From Streptomyces rugosispiralis (GTDB taxonomy: Bacteria > Actinomycetota > Actinomycetes > Streptomycetales > Streptomycetaceae), in NCBI RefSeq assembly GCF_024505145.1, contig NZ_JANIAA010000008.1:124001-188000 (forward strand): a stretch of DNA of 64,000 bases, given 5' to 3'. Positions 49,778-58,889 of the stretch are shown one piece after another; the first letter of the stretch is position 1; each line of letters opens with the position of its first letter. The notes beneath the pieces are model-generated. The model made no database searches and had not been told where the DNA came from. It saw only the letters and a list, made by a program, of their open reading frames with translations. The position numbers were made by a program, and so were the translations under genes.

Positions 49778-52700
49778 TCAGTCGTCGGCGGCGGCCGAGA
49801 CCGACTGCGGAGTCTGCTGCTCCGCCGCCGCGGTCTTCTTCGTCGCCGTCTTCTTGGCGGTCGTCTTCTTGGCCGTGGTCTTCTTGGCGGCCGTCTTCTT
49901 CGCCGCTGTCTTCTTCTCGGCGGTCTTCTTGGCCGCCGTCTTCTTGGCGGGAGCCTTCTTGGCGGCCTTACGGGCGGTCTTCTTCGCCGGTGCCGCGGCC
50001 TCGGCCTCGCCCTCGGCGGACGCGCTCTCGGGCGCCGCCTCCGGCTCGGGCTTCGACTCGGGCTCCGGTGCCGACTCCGGCTCCGCGGACGACCCGCTCA
50101 CGACCACCACGGCCGCCTCCTCGGAGCCCGTCGGCGAGCCCGCGGGGGCGCTCACCTTACGGGTCGCACGGCGGCGCGTACGCGGCGCGGGAACGCCCTC
50201 GAGCGTGGCCGGCTCCTCGGCGGAAGCGGCGGCGGGGGCCTCGGCGGCCGCCGCCGGCTCCGCCGGGGCCGCCTCCCGCGGCTCGTCGGCCACCACGACC
50301 ACCACGCCCTCGGGCTCCTTGGCGGCCTTCGGGGCGCCCGCCGGGGCGGACACCTTACGGGTGGCACGGCGGCGCGTACGCCCACGGGTCGCGGCGGCCT
50401 CGGCCTCCGCGGCGCTGCTGTACAGCTCCTCGTCGGCCGCGAAGACCGGTTCGGGCAGCGGCTTGGGCTGGGTGGCCTCCGCCGCGATCTCGGCCGCGGC
50501 CTCGGTGACGTCCTCGGACTCCGCCTCGGCTTCGGCTTCGGCCTCGGCCTCGGCCGCGGCGGCCGCCCGCTCCTGCTGCTGAGCGGCACCGGCGGCGGAC
50601 TTCTTCTTCTTGCGCTTGCCGCCACCGCCGCCGGCGGACGACGCCTGCTCCATGTGGACGATCACGCCGCGGCCGTTGCAGTGCACACAGGACTCGGAGA
50701 AGGACTCCAGCAGCCCCTGGCCGACCCGCTTACGGGTCATCTGGACCAGGCCGAGCGAGGTGACCTCGGCCACCTGGTGCTTCGTACGGTCCCGGCCCAG
50801 GCACTCGAGCAGCCGCCGCAGCACCAGGTCGCGGTTGGACTCCAGCACCATGTCGATGAAGTCGATCACGATGATGCCGCCGAGGTCGCGCAGCCGAAGC
50901 TGGCGCACGATCTCCTCGGCCGCCTCCAGGTTGTTCCTGGTGACCGTCTCCTCGAGGTTGCCGCCCTGGCCGGTGAACTTGCCGGTGTTGACGTCGATGA
51001 CGACCATCGCCTCGGTCCGGTCGATCACCAGCGAGCCGCCGCTGGGCAGCCAGACCTTGCGGTCCAGCGCCTTCATCAGCTGCTCGTCGATCCGGTAGGT
51101 GGCGAAGACGTCGACGTCCGAGGTCCACTTCTGGAGCCGGTCGGCGAGGTCGGGCGCCACGTGCGAGACATAGCCGTGGATGGTCTCCCAGGCGTCGTCA
51201 CCGCTGACGATGACCTTGGAGAAGTCCTCGTTGAAGATGTCGCGGACGACCCGGACGGTCATGTCGGGCTCGCCGTAGAGCAGCGACGGGGCGCTACCGC
51301 TCTTCGCCTTCTTCTTGATCTCCTCCCACTGCGCCTGCAGCCGGGCGACATCGCGGGACAGCTCCTCCTCGCTCGCGCCCTCGGCGGCGGTGCGGACGAT
51401 CACGCCCGCGTCCTCGGGAACGATCTTCTTGAGGATCTGCTTCAGCCGGGCCCGCTCGGTGTCGGGCAGCTTGCGGCTGATGCCCGTCATGGAGCCCTCG
51501 GGCACGTACACCAGGTAGCGGCCGGGCAGGGAGACCTGGCTGGTCAGCCGGGCGCCCTTGTGACCGATCGGGTCCTTGGTGACCTGCACCAGCACGGACT
51601 GGCCGGACTTCAGGGCGGTCTCGATGCGGCGCGGCCCGTTGGAGAGCCCCAGCGCCTCGAAGTTCACCTCGCCCGCGTACAGCACGGCGTTGCGGCCCTT
51701 GCCGATGTCGACGAAGGCGGCCTCCATCGACGGCAGCACGTTCTGGACCTTGCCCAGGTAGACGTTGCCGACGTAGCTGGTGGCCTGCTCCTTGTTGACG
51801 AAGTGCTCGACGAGGACGTTGTCCTCCAGCACCCCGATCTGGGTGCGATCGCCGTTCTGCCGGACGACCATGACCCGCTCGACCGCCTCGCGGCGGGCCA
51901 GGAACTCGGCCTCGGTGATGATCGGCACGCGGCGGCGGCCCTGCTCACGGCCCTCGCGACGGCGCTGCTTCTTGGCCTCCAGACGCGTCGACCCCTTGAT
52001 CGACTGCACCTCGTCGGCACTGGACTCGGACTCCTTGCCGCGCCGCTCGCGGGGCTCGCGGACCTTGACGACCGTGCGCTCCGGGTCGTCACCGGCCGCC
52101 TCGGGCTCGGCGGCGTCACCGCTGCGACGGCGGCGGCGACGGCGACGGCGGCTGCTGCTCGAGCCGCCGGGCTCACCGGCCTCGGCGCCCGGCTCGTCCC
52201 GGCCGTCGCCCTGCTCCTCGGCGCCCTCGCCCTCGGCGGCCGACTCGTCCTCGTACCGCTCACCGGTCTCGGAGCGCCCCTCGGCGCCCTCGGCCTCGGC
52301 GATCTCGCCCCGGCGGCGACGACGGCCGCCACGGCGGCGGCGACGGGCCGGACGGTCGCCCGACTCCTCCTCGCCGGGCTCGCCCTCGGGCTGGCCGGAC
52401 TCGGCCTCGGTCTCGCTCTCGGCCTCGGGCTCCTCGGCGGCCTCGGGCTCCTCGGCCTCCGGCTGCTCCTCGGGCGCGGCGCCACGGCGGCGGCGCCGAC
52501 GGCGGCCGGCGGGCGCCTCGGGCTCGACGGCCTCGGCCGTCGGCTGCTCCTCGTCCTCCTCCTCGGCCTCCTCCAGCGCGGCGGCGGCCTCGGCGGCGGC
52601 GCTCTCCGGCGTCTGGAAGACCGGCTCGGTGAACACGGGCGCCTGGAACACGGCCGTCGGCGGGCGGACCGCGCGGCGCCGCGAACGGGGCGCGGGCTCC

Positions 52701-53950
52701 GGCTCGGACGCGGCGGCCGGGGCCTCGGCCTCGGCGGCCTGCGGCTCCTGGGCGCCGCTCGGCTCCTCGGCGGCGGGGGCGGTGCTCCGGGTGGCACGGC
52801 GGCGGGTGCGGGTGCGCGGCGCGTCGTCCTCGGCCCGCGTACCGGCGGTCTCCTCGGCGCTCTCGCTCCGCTGCTCGGCGGCGGGCTCATCGGCGGCCGC
52901 CGTGGGCGCGCCCTCGGGAGCGGTGGCCTTACGGGTCGCACGGCGACGCGTACGGGCGGGCGCCGGGGGCACGGTCTCGGCCTCGGCGGCCGCCGCGGAC
53001 TCCTCCGGCTCCGTCGACGGCACGACCTCCACGGCCTCCGCCTCCACGGCCTCCGCCTCCGCGGGGGCACCGGCCGGAGCGGTCGCCTTACGGGCCGCAC
53101 GGCGACGCGTACGAGCACGCGGGGCCTCGTCGGCCTCGGCCGGGGCATCGGCTGCGACTGCGGCTGGGGCGGTGGCCTCGTCACCACTGCCACCAGCGGC
53201 CGCCGCAGACGACGCGTCCGCGTCGGCGGCCTCCGCCTGCGGCGCGCCCTCGGGGGCGGTGGCCTTACGGGTCGCACGACGGCGGGTACGGGCGGGCGCC
53301 GGGGGCACGGTCTCCGCCTCGGCCTCGGCAGCCGACGCGGACTCCTCGGACTTCGGCTCGTTCGGCTCCTTCGGGGGCACGGCCTCCGCCTCCGCGGGGG
53401 CACCGGCCGGAGCGGTCGCCTTACGGGTGGCACGGCGACGCGTACGAGCGGGCGGAGCGGCCTCGGCGGCGGCCTCCACCACGGGCTCCGCGACAGGCGC
53501 CGGGGCGGCCTCGGTCTCCTCGCCGCCACGCCCGGCGTCGGCCGGGACCACGGTCTCCGCGGCCTCCGGCGAACCCGCCGGGGCGGTCGCCTTACGGGCG
53601 ACCCGCCGCCGCGTACGAGCGGGCGGAGCGGCGGATTCGGTGTCGGATCCGGATACGGACCCACTCGCGGTGGCCATGGCGGCACCGGCGGCGACGGGCT
53701 CGGAAGCGGCCTCGTCGGCGGCGACGGCACCGTTCTGCTCAGCGGCTATGGCCGGTACCGAGGGCGTGGTGACCTCGGCCCCGCTCACCACGCCGGGCGG
53801 CGGACCGGCCGGGCGGGAGGCCGCGCGGCGACGGCGCGGGGGCAGCGTGTCGCTGGGCGTGTTCTCGATGGATTCCCCGGGCACCACGGCACGCGGCGCG
53901 GCTGACCCGAGGGGCTGGACAGGTTGGGTCGGCTCAATAGGTTCGAGCAT
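49778..53950 (-). CDS. rne: Ribonuclease E/G with Arg-rich repeat extensions
   Basis: Single-strand endoribonuclease at the centre of mRNA decay and rRNA processing. 1390 residues from ATG 53950. The core spans about residues 673-1100: an S1 RNA-binding segment (SYVGNVYLGKVQNVLPSMEAAF, in parts), the RNase H-like and DNase I-like subdomains with GGSLVIDRTEAMVVIDVNTGKF and GGIIVIDFIDMVLE, and the zinc-link CVHCNGRG. The N-terminal ~670 residues are disordered, with six TRRRATRKATAP(A/E)G-type repeats plus RRRRRRRR patches in acidic spacers; the C-tail has two more and a KKTAAKKTAAKKT end. Tails normally scaffold partner proteins or bind RNA. Confidence 0.95.
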   Translation of the reverse strand: MLEPIEPTQPVQPLGSAAPRAVVPGESIENTPSDTLPPRRRRAASRPAGPPPGVVSGAEVTTPSVPAIAAEQNGAVAADEAASEPVAAGAAMATASGSVSGSDTESAAPPARTRRRVARKATAPAGSPEAAETVVPADAGRGGEETEAAPAPVAEPVVEAAAEAAPPARTRRRATRKATAPAGAPAEAEAVPPKEPNEPKSEESASAAEAEAETVPPAPARTRRRATRKATAPEGAPQAEAADADASSAAAAGGSGDEATAPAAVAADAPAEADEAPRARTRRRAARKATAPAGAPAEAEAVEAEAVEVVPSTEPEESAAAAEAETVPPAPARTRRRATRKATAPEGAPTAAADEPAAEQRSESAEETAGTRAEDDAPRTRTRRRATRSTAPAAEEPSGAQEPQAAEAEAPAAASEPEPAPRSRRRAVRPPTAVFQAPVFTEPVFQTPESAAAEAAAALEEAEEEDEEQPTAEAVEPEAPAGRRRRRRRGAAPEEQPEAEEPEAAEEPEAESETEAESGQPEGEPGEEESGDRPARRRRRGGRRRRRGEIAEAEGAEGRSETGERYEDESAAEGEGAEEQGDGRDEPGAEAGEPGGSSSSRRRRRRRRRSGDAAEPEAAGDDPERTVVKVREPRERRGKESESSADEVQSIKGSTRLEAKKQRRREGREQGRRRVPIITEAEFLARREAVERVMVVRQNGDRTQIGVLEDNVLVEHFVNKEQATSYVGNVYLGKVQNVLPSMEAAFVDIGKGRNAVLYAGEVNFEALGLSNGPRRIETALKSGQSVLVQVTKDPIGHKGARLTSQVSLPGRYLVYVPEGSMTGISRKLPDTERARLKQILKKIVPEDAGVIVRTAAEGASEEELSRDVARLQAQWEEIKKKAKSGSAPSLLYGEPDMTVRVVRDIFNEDFSKVIVSGDDAWETIHGYVSHVAPDLADRLQKWTSDVDVFATYRIDEQLMKALDRKVWLPSGGSLVIDRTEAMVVIDVNTGKFTGQGGNLEETVTRNNLEAAEEIVRQLRLRDLGGIIVIDFIDMVLESNRDLVLRRLLECLGRDRTKHQVAEVTSLGLVQMTRKRVGQGLLESFSESCVHCNGRGVIVHMEQASSAGGGGGKRKKKKSAAGAAQQQERAAAAAEAEAEAEAEAESEDVTEAAAEIAAEATQPKPLPEPVFAADEELYSSAAEAEAAATRGRTRRRATRKVSAPAGAPKAAKEPEGVVVVVADEPREAAPAEPAAAAEAPAAASAEEPATLEGVPAPRTRRRATRKVSAPAGSPTGSEEAAVVVVSGSSAEPESAPEPESKPEPEAAPESASAEGEAEAAAPAKKTARKAAKKAPAKKTAAKKTAEKKTAAKKTAAKKTTAKKTTAKKTATKKTAAAEQQTPQSVSAAADD

Positions 53951-54172
53951 GCGGGCGTTTCTCCCGTCACGCTCCCGGGCGCCGCGCCTGCATCCGGCCG
54001 GCCACCCGCGCACTGTGCGCGTGTGCCGCCGTCCGGGGCGCGGGCGCCGCACGGGAGCTGTCGTCTCGCTCGCCGGGACCGGATCTGCCGGGACCGGCGA
54101 AAGTCTTCTGGTCAGTGCGCCAGCCGGACCCGGGTGGCTCCCAAGTGCATCGGCGGCGCATCGACGGCGGCC

Positions 54173-54991
54173 CTACGCGGGACCTTCCGGCGCCATCGCG
54201 GCGGTCAGCTTGGCGGCCGTGGATGGAGCGGCCTGAGCTGCCTCGCGATCGGGCGCGAGCGGGTCGGTCACCGTGCCGGACTCCTCATCGAGCAGCCCCT
54301 GCGCCAGCCTGGTCACCGCTGCGGGGACCGGCGGCGCCAGGTCGGCCGTAGCGCGGAGACCGGACAGGACGTCGTCGGGTCGCACGGCAGGTGTCAGATG
54401 CCGTACCACCAGCCGCAGTATCGCACAGCCACCGTCGCCAGGCCTATCGGCCCGACCCGGAAGCGTCTCCAGCCGGGCCACCGCTGCACGGGCGTCGAAG
54501 GTTCGCAACCCGTTTTTCGTCCGCCGCTCCACCTCGACCGTCTCGGCCTCCAGGAAGGCCGCGACGGCACGCTCGGCGTCCGCCGGGTCGACCTGGTCGA
54601 GCCGGATCTCCCATACGGACGCCTGCAGCCGGTCGGCGAGCCCCGAGGTGCGAGCCTCCACGGACTCGATCACATCGAGTCCCGCGGGCAGCGACTCGTC
54701 GAGGACCGCCCGCAGCTTCTCGGGGTCGCGCGCCTCGGTCAGCTGGATCTCCAGGTACTCGGCCTCGCTGCCGGTGCCGGTGGGTGCGGCATTGGCGTAG
54801 GACACCTTCGGATGCGGGGTGAAGCCCGCCGAGTAGGCCATCGGCACCTCGGCGCGGCGCAGCGCCCGCTCGAAGGCGCGCTGGAAGTCGCGGTGGCTGG
54901 TGAACCGGAGGCGGCCGCGCTTGGTGTAACGCAAACGGATGCGCTGCACCGCGGGAGCGGGCGGCGGGCCTTCGGGCTGTCGCTTGCCCAG
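54173..54991 (-). CDS. TIGR03936-type radical-SAM-linked protein, probable CTG start
   Basis: 272 residues; the family is the C-terminal half of a two-part protein whose radical-SAM half is encoded next door. VQRIRLRYTKRGRLRFTSHRDFQRAF, VPMAYSAGFTPHPKVSYANAAPTG and GLDVIESVEARTSGLADRLQ are its hallmarks (cited in parts). CTG 54991 is preceded by AAGGAG with ideal 8-base spacing and yields LGKRQPEGPPPAPAVQR, matching the MGKRQPEG start I recall for Streptomyces homologues. No better start exists nearby; GTG at 54949 and upstream GTGs lack ribosome-binding sites. Role unknown. Confidence 0.82.
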   Translation of the reverse strand: MGKRQPEGPPPAPAVQRIRLRYTKRGRLRFTSHRDFQRAFERALRRAEVPMAYSAGFTPHPKVSYANAAPTGTGSEAEYLEIQLTEARDPEKLRAVLDESLPAGLDVIESVEARTSGLADRLQASVWEIRLDQVDPADAERAVAAFLEAETVEVERRTKNGLRTFDARAAVARLETLPGRADRPGDGGCAILRLVVRHLTPAVRPDDVLSGLRATADLAPPVPAAVTRLAQGLLDEESGTVTDPLAPDREAAQAAPSTAAKLTAAMAPEGPA

Positions 54992-55163
54992 GGGACTGTC
55001 TCCTTGTATTTCTCTGCCGTCGAACACCAGGGCCACGGGCCCCGGTGTCTTCCAGCCTACTTTGTGGGCCACGCGGGCGGCCCGGTGACGGAGGGCCGCC
55101 GGACGGCTGCGTCACCACCCGGCGGCTGCGTCACCGCCCGACCGCTACGTCACCGCCGGCCGG

Positions 55164-57086
55164 CTACTTCACCGACAGCGGCAGCAGCTTCCGCCCGGTG
55201 GGGCCGATCTGGATCTCGGTCTGCATCTGCGGGCAGACGCCGCAGTCGAAGCAGGGGGTCCAGCGGCAGTCCTCGACCTCGGTCTCGTCGAGGGAGTCCT
55301 GCCAGTCCTCCCACAGCCAGTCCTTGTCGAGGCCCGAGTCGAGGTGGTCCCAGGGCAGGACCTCCTCGTAGGCGCGCTCGCGGGTGGTGTACCAGTCGAC
55401 GTCGAGGCCGAAGTCGGGCAGGGTCCGCTCGGCACACTCCATCCACCGGTCGTAGCTGAAGTGCTCGCGCCAGCCGTCGAAGCGGCCGCCGTCCTCGTAG
55501 ACGGCGCGGATGACCGCGCCCACCCGGCGGTCGCCGCGCGAGAGCAGGCCCTCGACGATGCCGGGCTTGCCGTCGTGGTAGCGGAAGCCGATCGAGCGGC
55601 CGTACTTCTTGTCGCCGCGGATCTTCTCGCGCAGCTTCTCCAGCCGGGCGTCGGTCTCCTCGGCGCTCAGCTGCGGGGCCCACTGGAAGGGGGTGTGCGG
55701 CTTGGGGACGAAGCCGCCGATGGAGACCGTGCAGCGGATGTCGTTCTTGCCGGACACCTCGCGGCCCTTGGCGATGACCTTGGTCGCCATGTCGGCGATC
55801 TGGAGGACGTCGTCGTCGGTCTCGGTGGGCAGCCCGCACATGAAGTACAGCTTCACCTGCCGCCAGCCGTTGCCGTACGCGGTGGCCACCGTACGGATGA
55901 GGTCCTCTTCCGAGACCATCTTGTTGATGACCTTACGGATGCGCTCACTGCCGCCCTCGGGGGCGAAGGTGAGGCCCGAGCGGCGTCCGTTGCGGGTCAG
56001 CTCGTTGGCGAGGTCGATGTTGAAGGCGTCCACCCGGGTCGACGGGAGGGACAGACCGATCTTGTCCTCCTCGTACCGGTCGGCGAGGCCCTTGGCGACG
56101 TCGCCGATCTCGGTGTGGTCGGCGGAGGACAGCGACAGCAGGCCGACCTCCTCGAAACCGGTGGCCTTCAGCCCCTTGTCGACCATCTCGCCGATCCCGG
56201 TGATCGACCGCTCGCGCACCGGGCGGGTGATCATGCCCGCCTGGCAGAAGCGGCAGCCCCGGGTGCAGCCGCGGAAGATCTCCACCGACATCCGCTCATG
56301 GACGGTCTCGGCCAGCGGCACCAGCGGCTGCTTGGGGTAGGGCCACTCGTCGAGGTCCATGACGGTGTGCTTGGACACCCGCCACGGCACGCCCGAGCGG
56401 TTCGGCACCACGCGCGAGATCCGCCCGTCGGCCAGGTACTCCACGTCGTAGAACTTCGGGACGTAGACGCCGCCGGTGCGGGCGAGGCGGAAGAGCAGCT
56501 CATCGCGGCCGCCCGGACGGCCCTCGGCCTTCCAGGCGCGGATGATCCCGGTCATGTCGAGCACGGCCTGTTCACCGTCGCCGATCACCGCGCAGTCGAT
56601 GAAGTCGGCGATCGGCTCGGGGTTGAACGCGGCATGGCCGCCCGCGACCACCACGGGGTGGTCCTCAGTGCGGTCCGCGGCGTCCAGGGGGACGCCGGCG
56701 AGGTCGAGCGCGGTGAGCAGGTTGGTGTACCCCAGCTCGGTGGAGAAGGAGACCCCGAGGAAGTCGAACGCGGACACCGGGCGATGCGAATCCACGGTGA
56801 ACTGCGGCACCTTGTGCTCGCGCATCAGCTCCTCGAGGTCCGGCCACACGCTGTAGGTGCGCTCGGCGAGGACGCCCTCGCGCTCGTTGAGGACCTCATA
56901 GAGGATCATGACGCCCTGGTTGGGGAGCCCGACCTCGTAGGCGTCCGGGTACATGAGCGACCAGCGGACGTCGCACTCCTCCCACGCCTTGACGGTGGAG
57001 TTCAGCTCACCGCCGACGTACTGGATCGGCTTCTGCACATGGGGGAGCAGGGCCTCGAGCTGTGGGAAGACCGACTCGACAGACAT
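55164..57086 (-). CDS. TIGR03960 family B12-binding radical SAM protein
   Basis: 640 residues. An N-terminal cobalamin-binding-like region (LMYPDAYEVGLPNQGVMILYEVLN, VDSHRPVSAFDFLGVSFSTELG, in parts) precedes the radical-SAM core with Cx3Cx2C: C273, C277 and C280 in CTRGCRFCQ. SLPSTRVDAFNIDLANEL, GGSERIRKVINKMVSEEDL and CFDCGVCPQ near the C-terminus are characteristic. The partner TIGR03936 protein follows 172 bp downstream, and both lie beside rne, a conserved arrangement. The pair is predicted to modify RNA or a protein, but no reaction is established. Confidence 0.9.
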   Translation of the reverse strand: MSVESVFPQLEALLPHVQKPIQYVGGELNSTVKAWEECDVRWSLMYPDAYEVGLPNQGVMILYEVLNEREGVLAERTYSVWPDLEELMREHKVPQFTVDSHRPVSAFDFLGVSFSTELGYTNLLTALDLAGVPLDAADRTEDHPVVVAGGHAAFNPEPIADFIDCAVIGDGEQAVLDMTGIIRAWKAEGRPGGRDELLFRLARTGGVYVPKFYDVEYLADGRISRVVPNRSGVPWRVSKHTVMDLDEWPYPKQPLVPLAETVHERMSVEIFRGCTRGCRFCQAGMITRPVRERSITGIGEMVDKGLKATGFEEVGLLSLSSADHTEIGDVAKGLADRYEEDKIGLSLPSTRVDAFNIDLANELTRNGRRSGLTFAPEGGSERIRKVINKMVSEEDLIRTVATAYGNGWRQVKLYFMCGLPTETDDDVLQIADMATKVIAKGREVSGKNDIRCTVSIGGFVPKPHTPFQWAPQLSAEETDARLEKLREKIRGDKKYGRSIGFRYHDGKPGIVEGLLSRGDRRVGAVIRAVYEDGGRFDGWREHFSYDRWMECAERTLPDFGLDVDWYTTRERAYEEVLPWDHLDSGLDKDWLWEDWQDSLDETEVEDCRWTPCFDCGVCPQMQTEIQIGPTGRKLLPLSVK

Positions 57087-57179
57087 CAGTAACCTTCGTG
57101 CGCCGACAGGGGGTGACCCTCAAGCGTACCCGCCCCGCCGGGCGCCCTCGCCACCGATCAAGCCTCCGGCTCCGCCCGA

Positions 57180-58835
57180 TCAAGCCTCCAGGTCCGCCCG
57201 GTGCTTCTCGCGCGAGACCTCGGCCCACAGATCCGGCAGCTCACGCTCGCGGGCGGCCGCCCGCTCCTCCTCCCTGCCGTACAGCAGCCCGAAGGTGAAA
57301 TCGCTCTCCCCCGCGACATGGGCCTGGGTGGCCAGCTGCCGCAGGGCCTCGCGGGCGACGACGCTGTCCTGGTGGTCGCCGAGCACGTCCTGCACGTCCT
57401 GCATACGGCGGGCGAACCGCTTGGCGGACTTGCCGAGCGCGGGCCGGGCCGTCTCGGCGGCGTAGCGGACGCGCTTGGCGGCCTTACGGGCCTGGTGGAT
57501 GGCGATGTCGCGGTCCGGCCCCGGAGGCGTCTCCAGGGCGGTGGCCATACGGCCGGCGAGCCGCTCGTAGTCGCGCAGCACGGCCTTGGCGGCCACCGGA
57601 GCGGCGGGCTTCGCGGCGTCGTCGCGCAGCGGCGGATCGGCCGCCAGGGCGTCGAGGGTGTCCAGGAGCGTCAGGTAGCGCTCGCTGTCCAGCGCGCCCA
57701 GGACGGTGGCGCGTGCGCCGTCGCGCCGTCCGTGCGACCAGTGGTGCAGCCGTTCGCGCACCGGGCCGCGCCGGAGCTCCTCGGGCAGCTCGGCCAGCCG
57801 GCCTTGGAGCCGCTCGGTGAGCACCTCGCGGTCGCGTTCCACGCCGAGCTCACCGGCCAGCCACTTCAGCTCGTCGCCGATCGGGTCGGTCACCGAACGG
57901 TCCAGGACCTTGCGGTAGGAGCGGAACGCGCTGCGCAGCCGGCGGGTGGCGACCCGCATCCGGTGCACCGCGTCCGGCACGTCCCTGCGCACGGCCGGGT
58001 CGAGCCGCACCAGGGCGTCGATCTGACGGCGTATGTAGTCCAGGACGACATCGTCGGCGCCGAGCGGCCGCCGGGGCTCCGCCGCGGCCCGCTCGACCTC
58101 ACGGGCGGTCTTCGCGGGCTTGCCGGGCTTGGCGGGCTTACCGGGCTTGCCGGGCCCGCCTCCGCCGCTCTCGACCGCGCCCGCGGCCCGCTCCGTCTCG
58201 GCCAGGGCCTTGGCGAGCTTGGAGGGGGTGTCGGCGCGGTGCAGACCGCCGTCGCGCAGCCGCGCCTCGACCGCGTCGAGCAGCCGCTGATCGTGGCCCC
58301 GGCCCTCGGCGAGCTCGACCTCGACCTCGGTCCACCGGGTCGGCGCGCTCTCCTCGGGCGCCAGCCGCCGGGCCGTCACACGGTCGACGGACACCTCGGC
58401 CAGCACGGTGCCGTCGGCGTCCACCAGATCCTTGCGGTCCCGCTCGGTGTGCAGCCGGGCGAGCGGGCCCAGCGGATCGTGGCGGACCCGCGAGCGCAGC
58501 AGCGTGGCCATCTCGGCGGGCACCTCCTCGCCGAGCGGCGCCCGCAGCTCCTCCCGGGTGTCCGGGCCGACGGGCAGCTTCAGATGCCAGCCCTCGTCGT
58601 CGCCGCCGGTGCGGTGGCGCAAGGTGATGCCGTCGGCCAGCAGCCGCCGCCCGGGGGTGTCGTAGTAGGTGGCCTCCAGGGTGGCGACTCCCCGGCTCAC
58701 CACGGTCGCGACCGGCCCCGCTCCGGTCAGTTCGGGCAGGCCCGGCAGGTCGGGCCGCCCGGACGGACCGGCTTCCTCCGCGGTGGCCTCGTACTTGCGT
58801 TCTATCTCCTGCTTCGTGTCCACCATGTGTGTCAC
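57180..58835 (-). CDS. CYTH and CHAD domain-containing protein
   Basis: 551 residues. A CYTH (triphosphate tunnel) domain at the N-terminus has the EIERKY motif (ExExK; residues 11-16), TYYDTPGRRLLADGITLRHR and VDRVTARR. A Gly/Lys/Pro linker (GGGGPGKPGKPAKPGKPAK, in parts) leads to a helical CHAD domain with conserved histidines (RVATRRLRSAFRSY, RDVPDAVHRMRVATRR, HQARKAAKRVRYAAE). CHAD domains associate with polyphosphate, and CYTH tunnels hydrolyse organic or inorganic triphosphates, so a polyphosphate/triphosphate role is inferred. GTG 58835 was taken, with ATG 58826 as the alternative. Confidence 0.9.
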   Translation of the reverse strand: MTHMVDTKQEIERKYEATAEEAGPSGRPDLPGLPELTGAGPVATVVSRGVATLEATYYDTPGRRLLADGITLRHRTGGDDEGWHLKLPVGPDTREELRAPLGEEVPAEMATLLRSRVRHDPLGPLARLHTERDRKDLVDADGTVLAEVSVDRVTARRLAPEESAPTRWTEVEVELAEGRGHDQRLLDAVEARLRDGGLHRADTPSKLAKALAETERAAGAVESGGGGPGKPGKPAKPGKPAKTAREVERAAAEPRRPLGADDVVLDYIRRQIDALVRLDPAVRRDVPDAVHRMRVATRRLRSAFRSYRKVLDRSVTDPIGDELKWLAGELGVERDREVLTERLQGRLAELPEELRRGPVRERLHHWSHGRRDGARATVLGALDSERYLTLLDTLDALAADPPLRDDAAKPAAPVAAKAVLRDYERLAGRMATALETPPGPDRDIAIHQARKAAKRVRYAAETARPALGKSAKRFARRMQDVQDVLGDHQDSVVAREALRQLATQAHVAGESDFTFGLLYGREEERAAARERELPDLWAEVSREKHRADLEA

Positions 58836-58889
58836 GTACCCAAACTCGGGCTTATCAGCCCCAAGCGGAGACGCGATACCCGGCGGACC

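Noticed and set aside
49751..53905. Very long open frame on the plus strand opposite rne
   Set aside because: Low-complexity Arg/Leu/Gly translation without motifs; an artefact of high G+C opposite a real gene with RNase E motifs.
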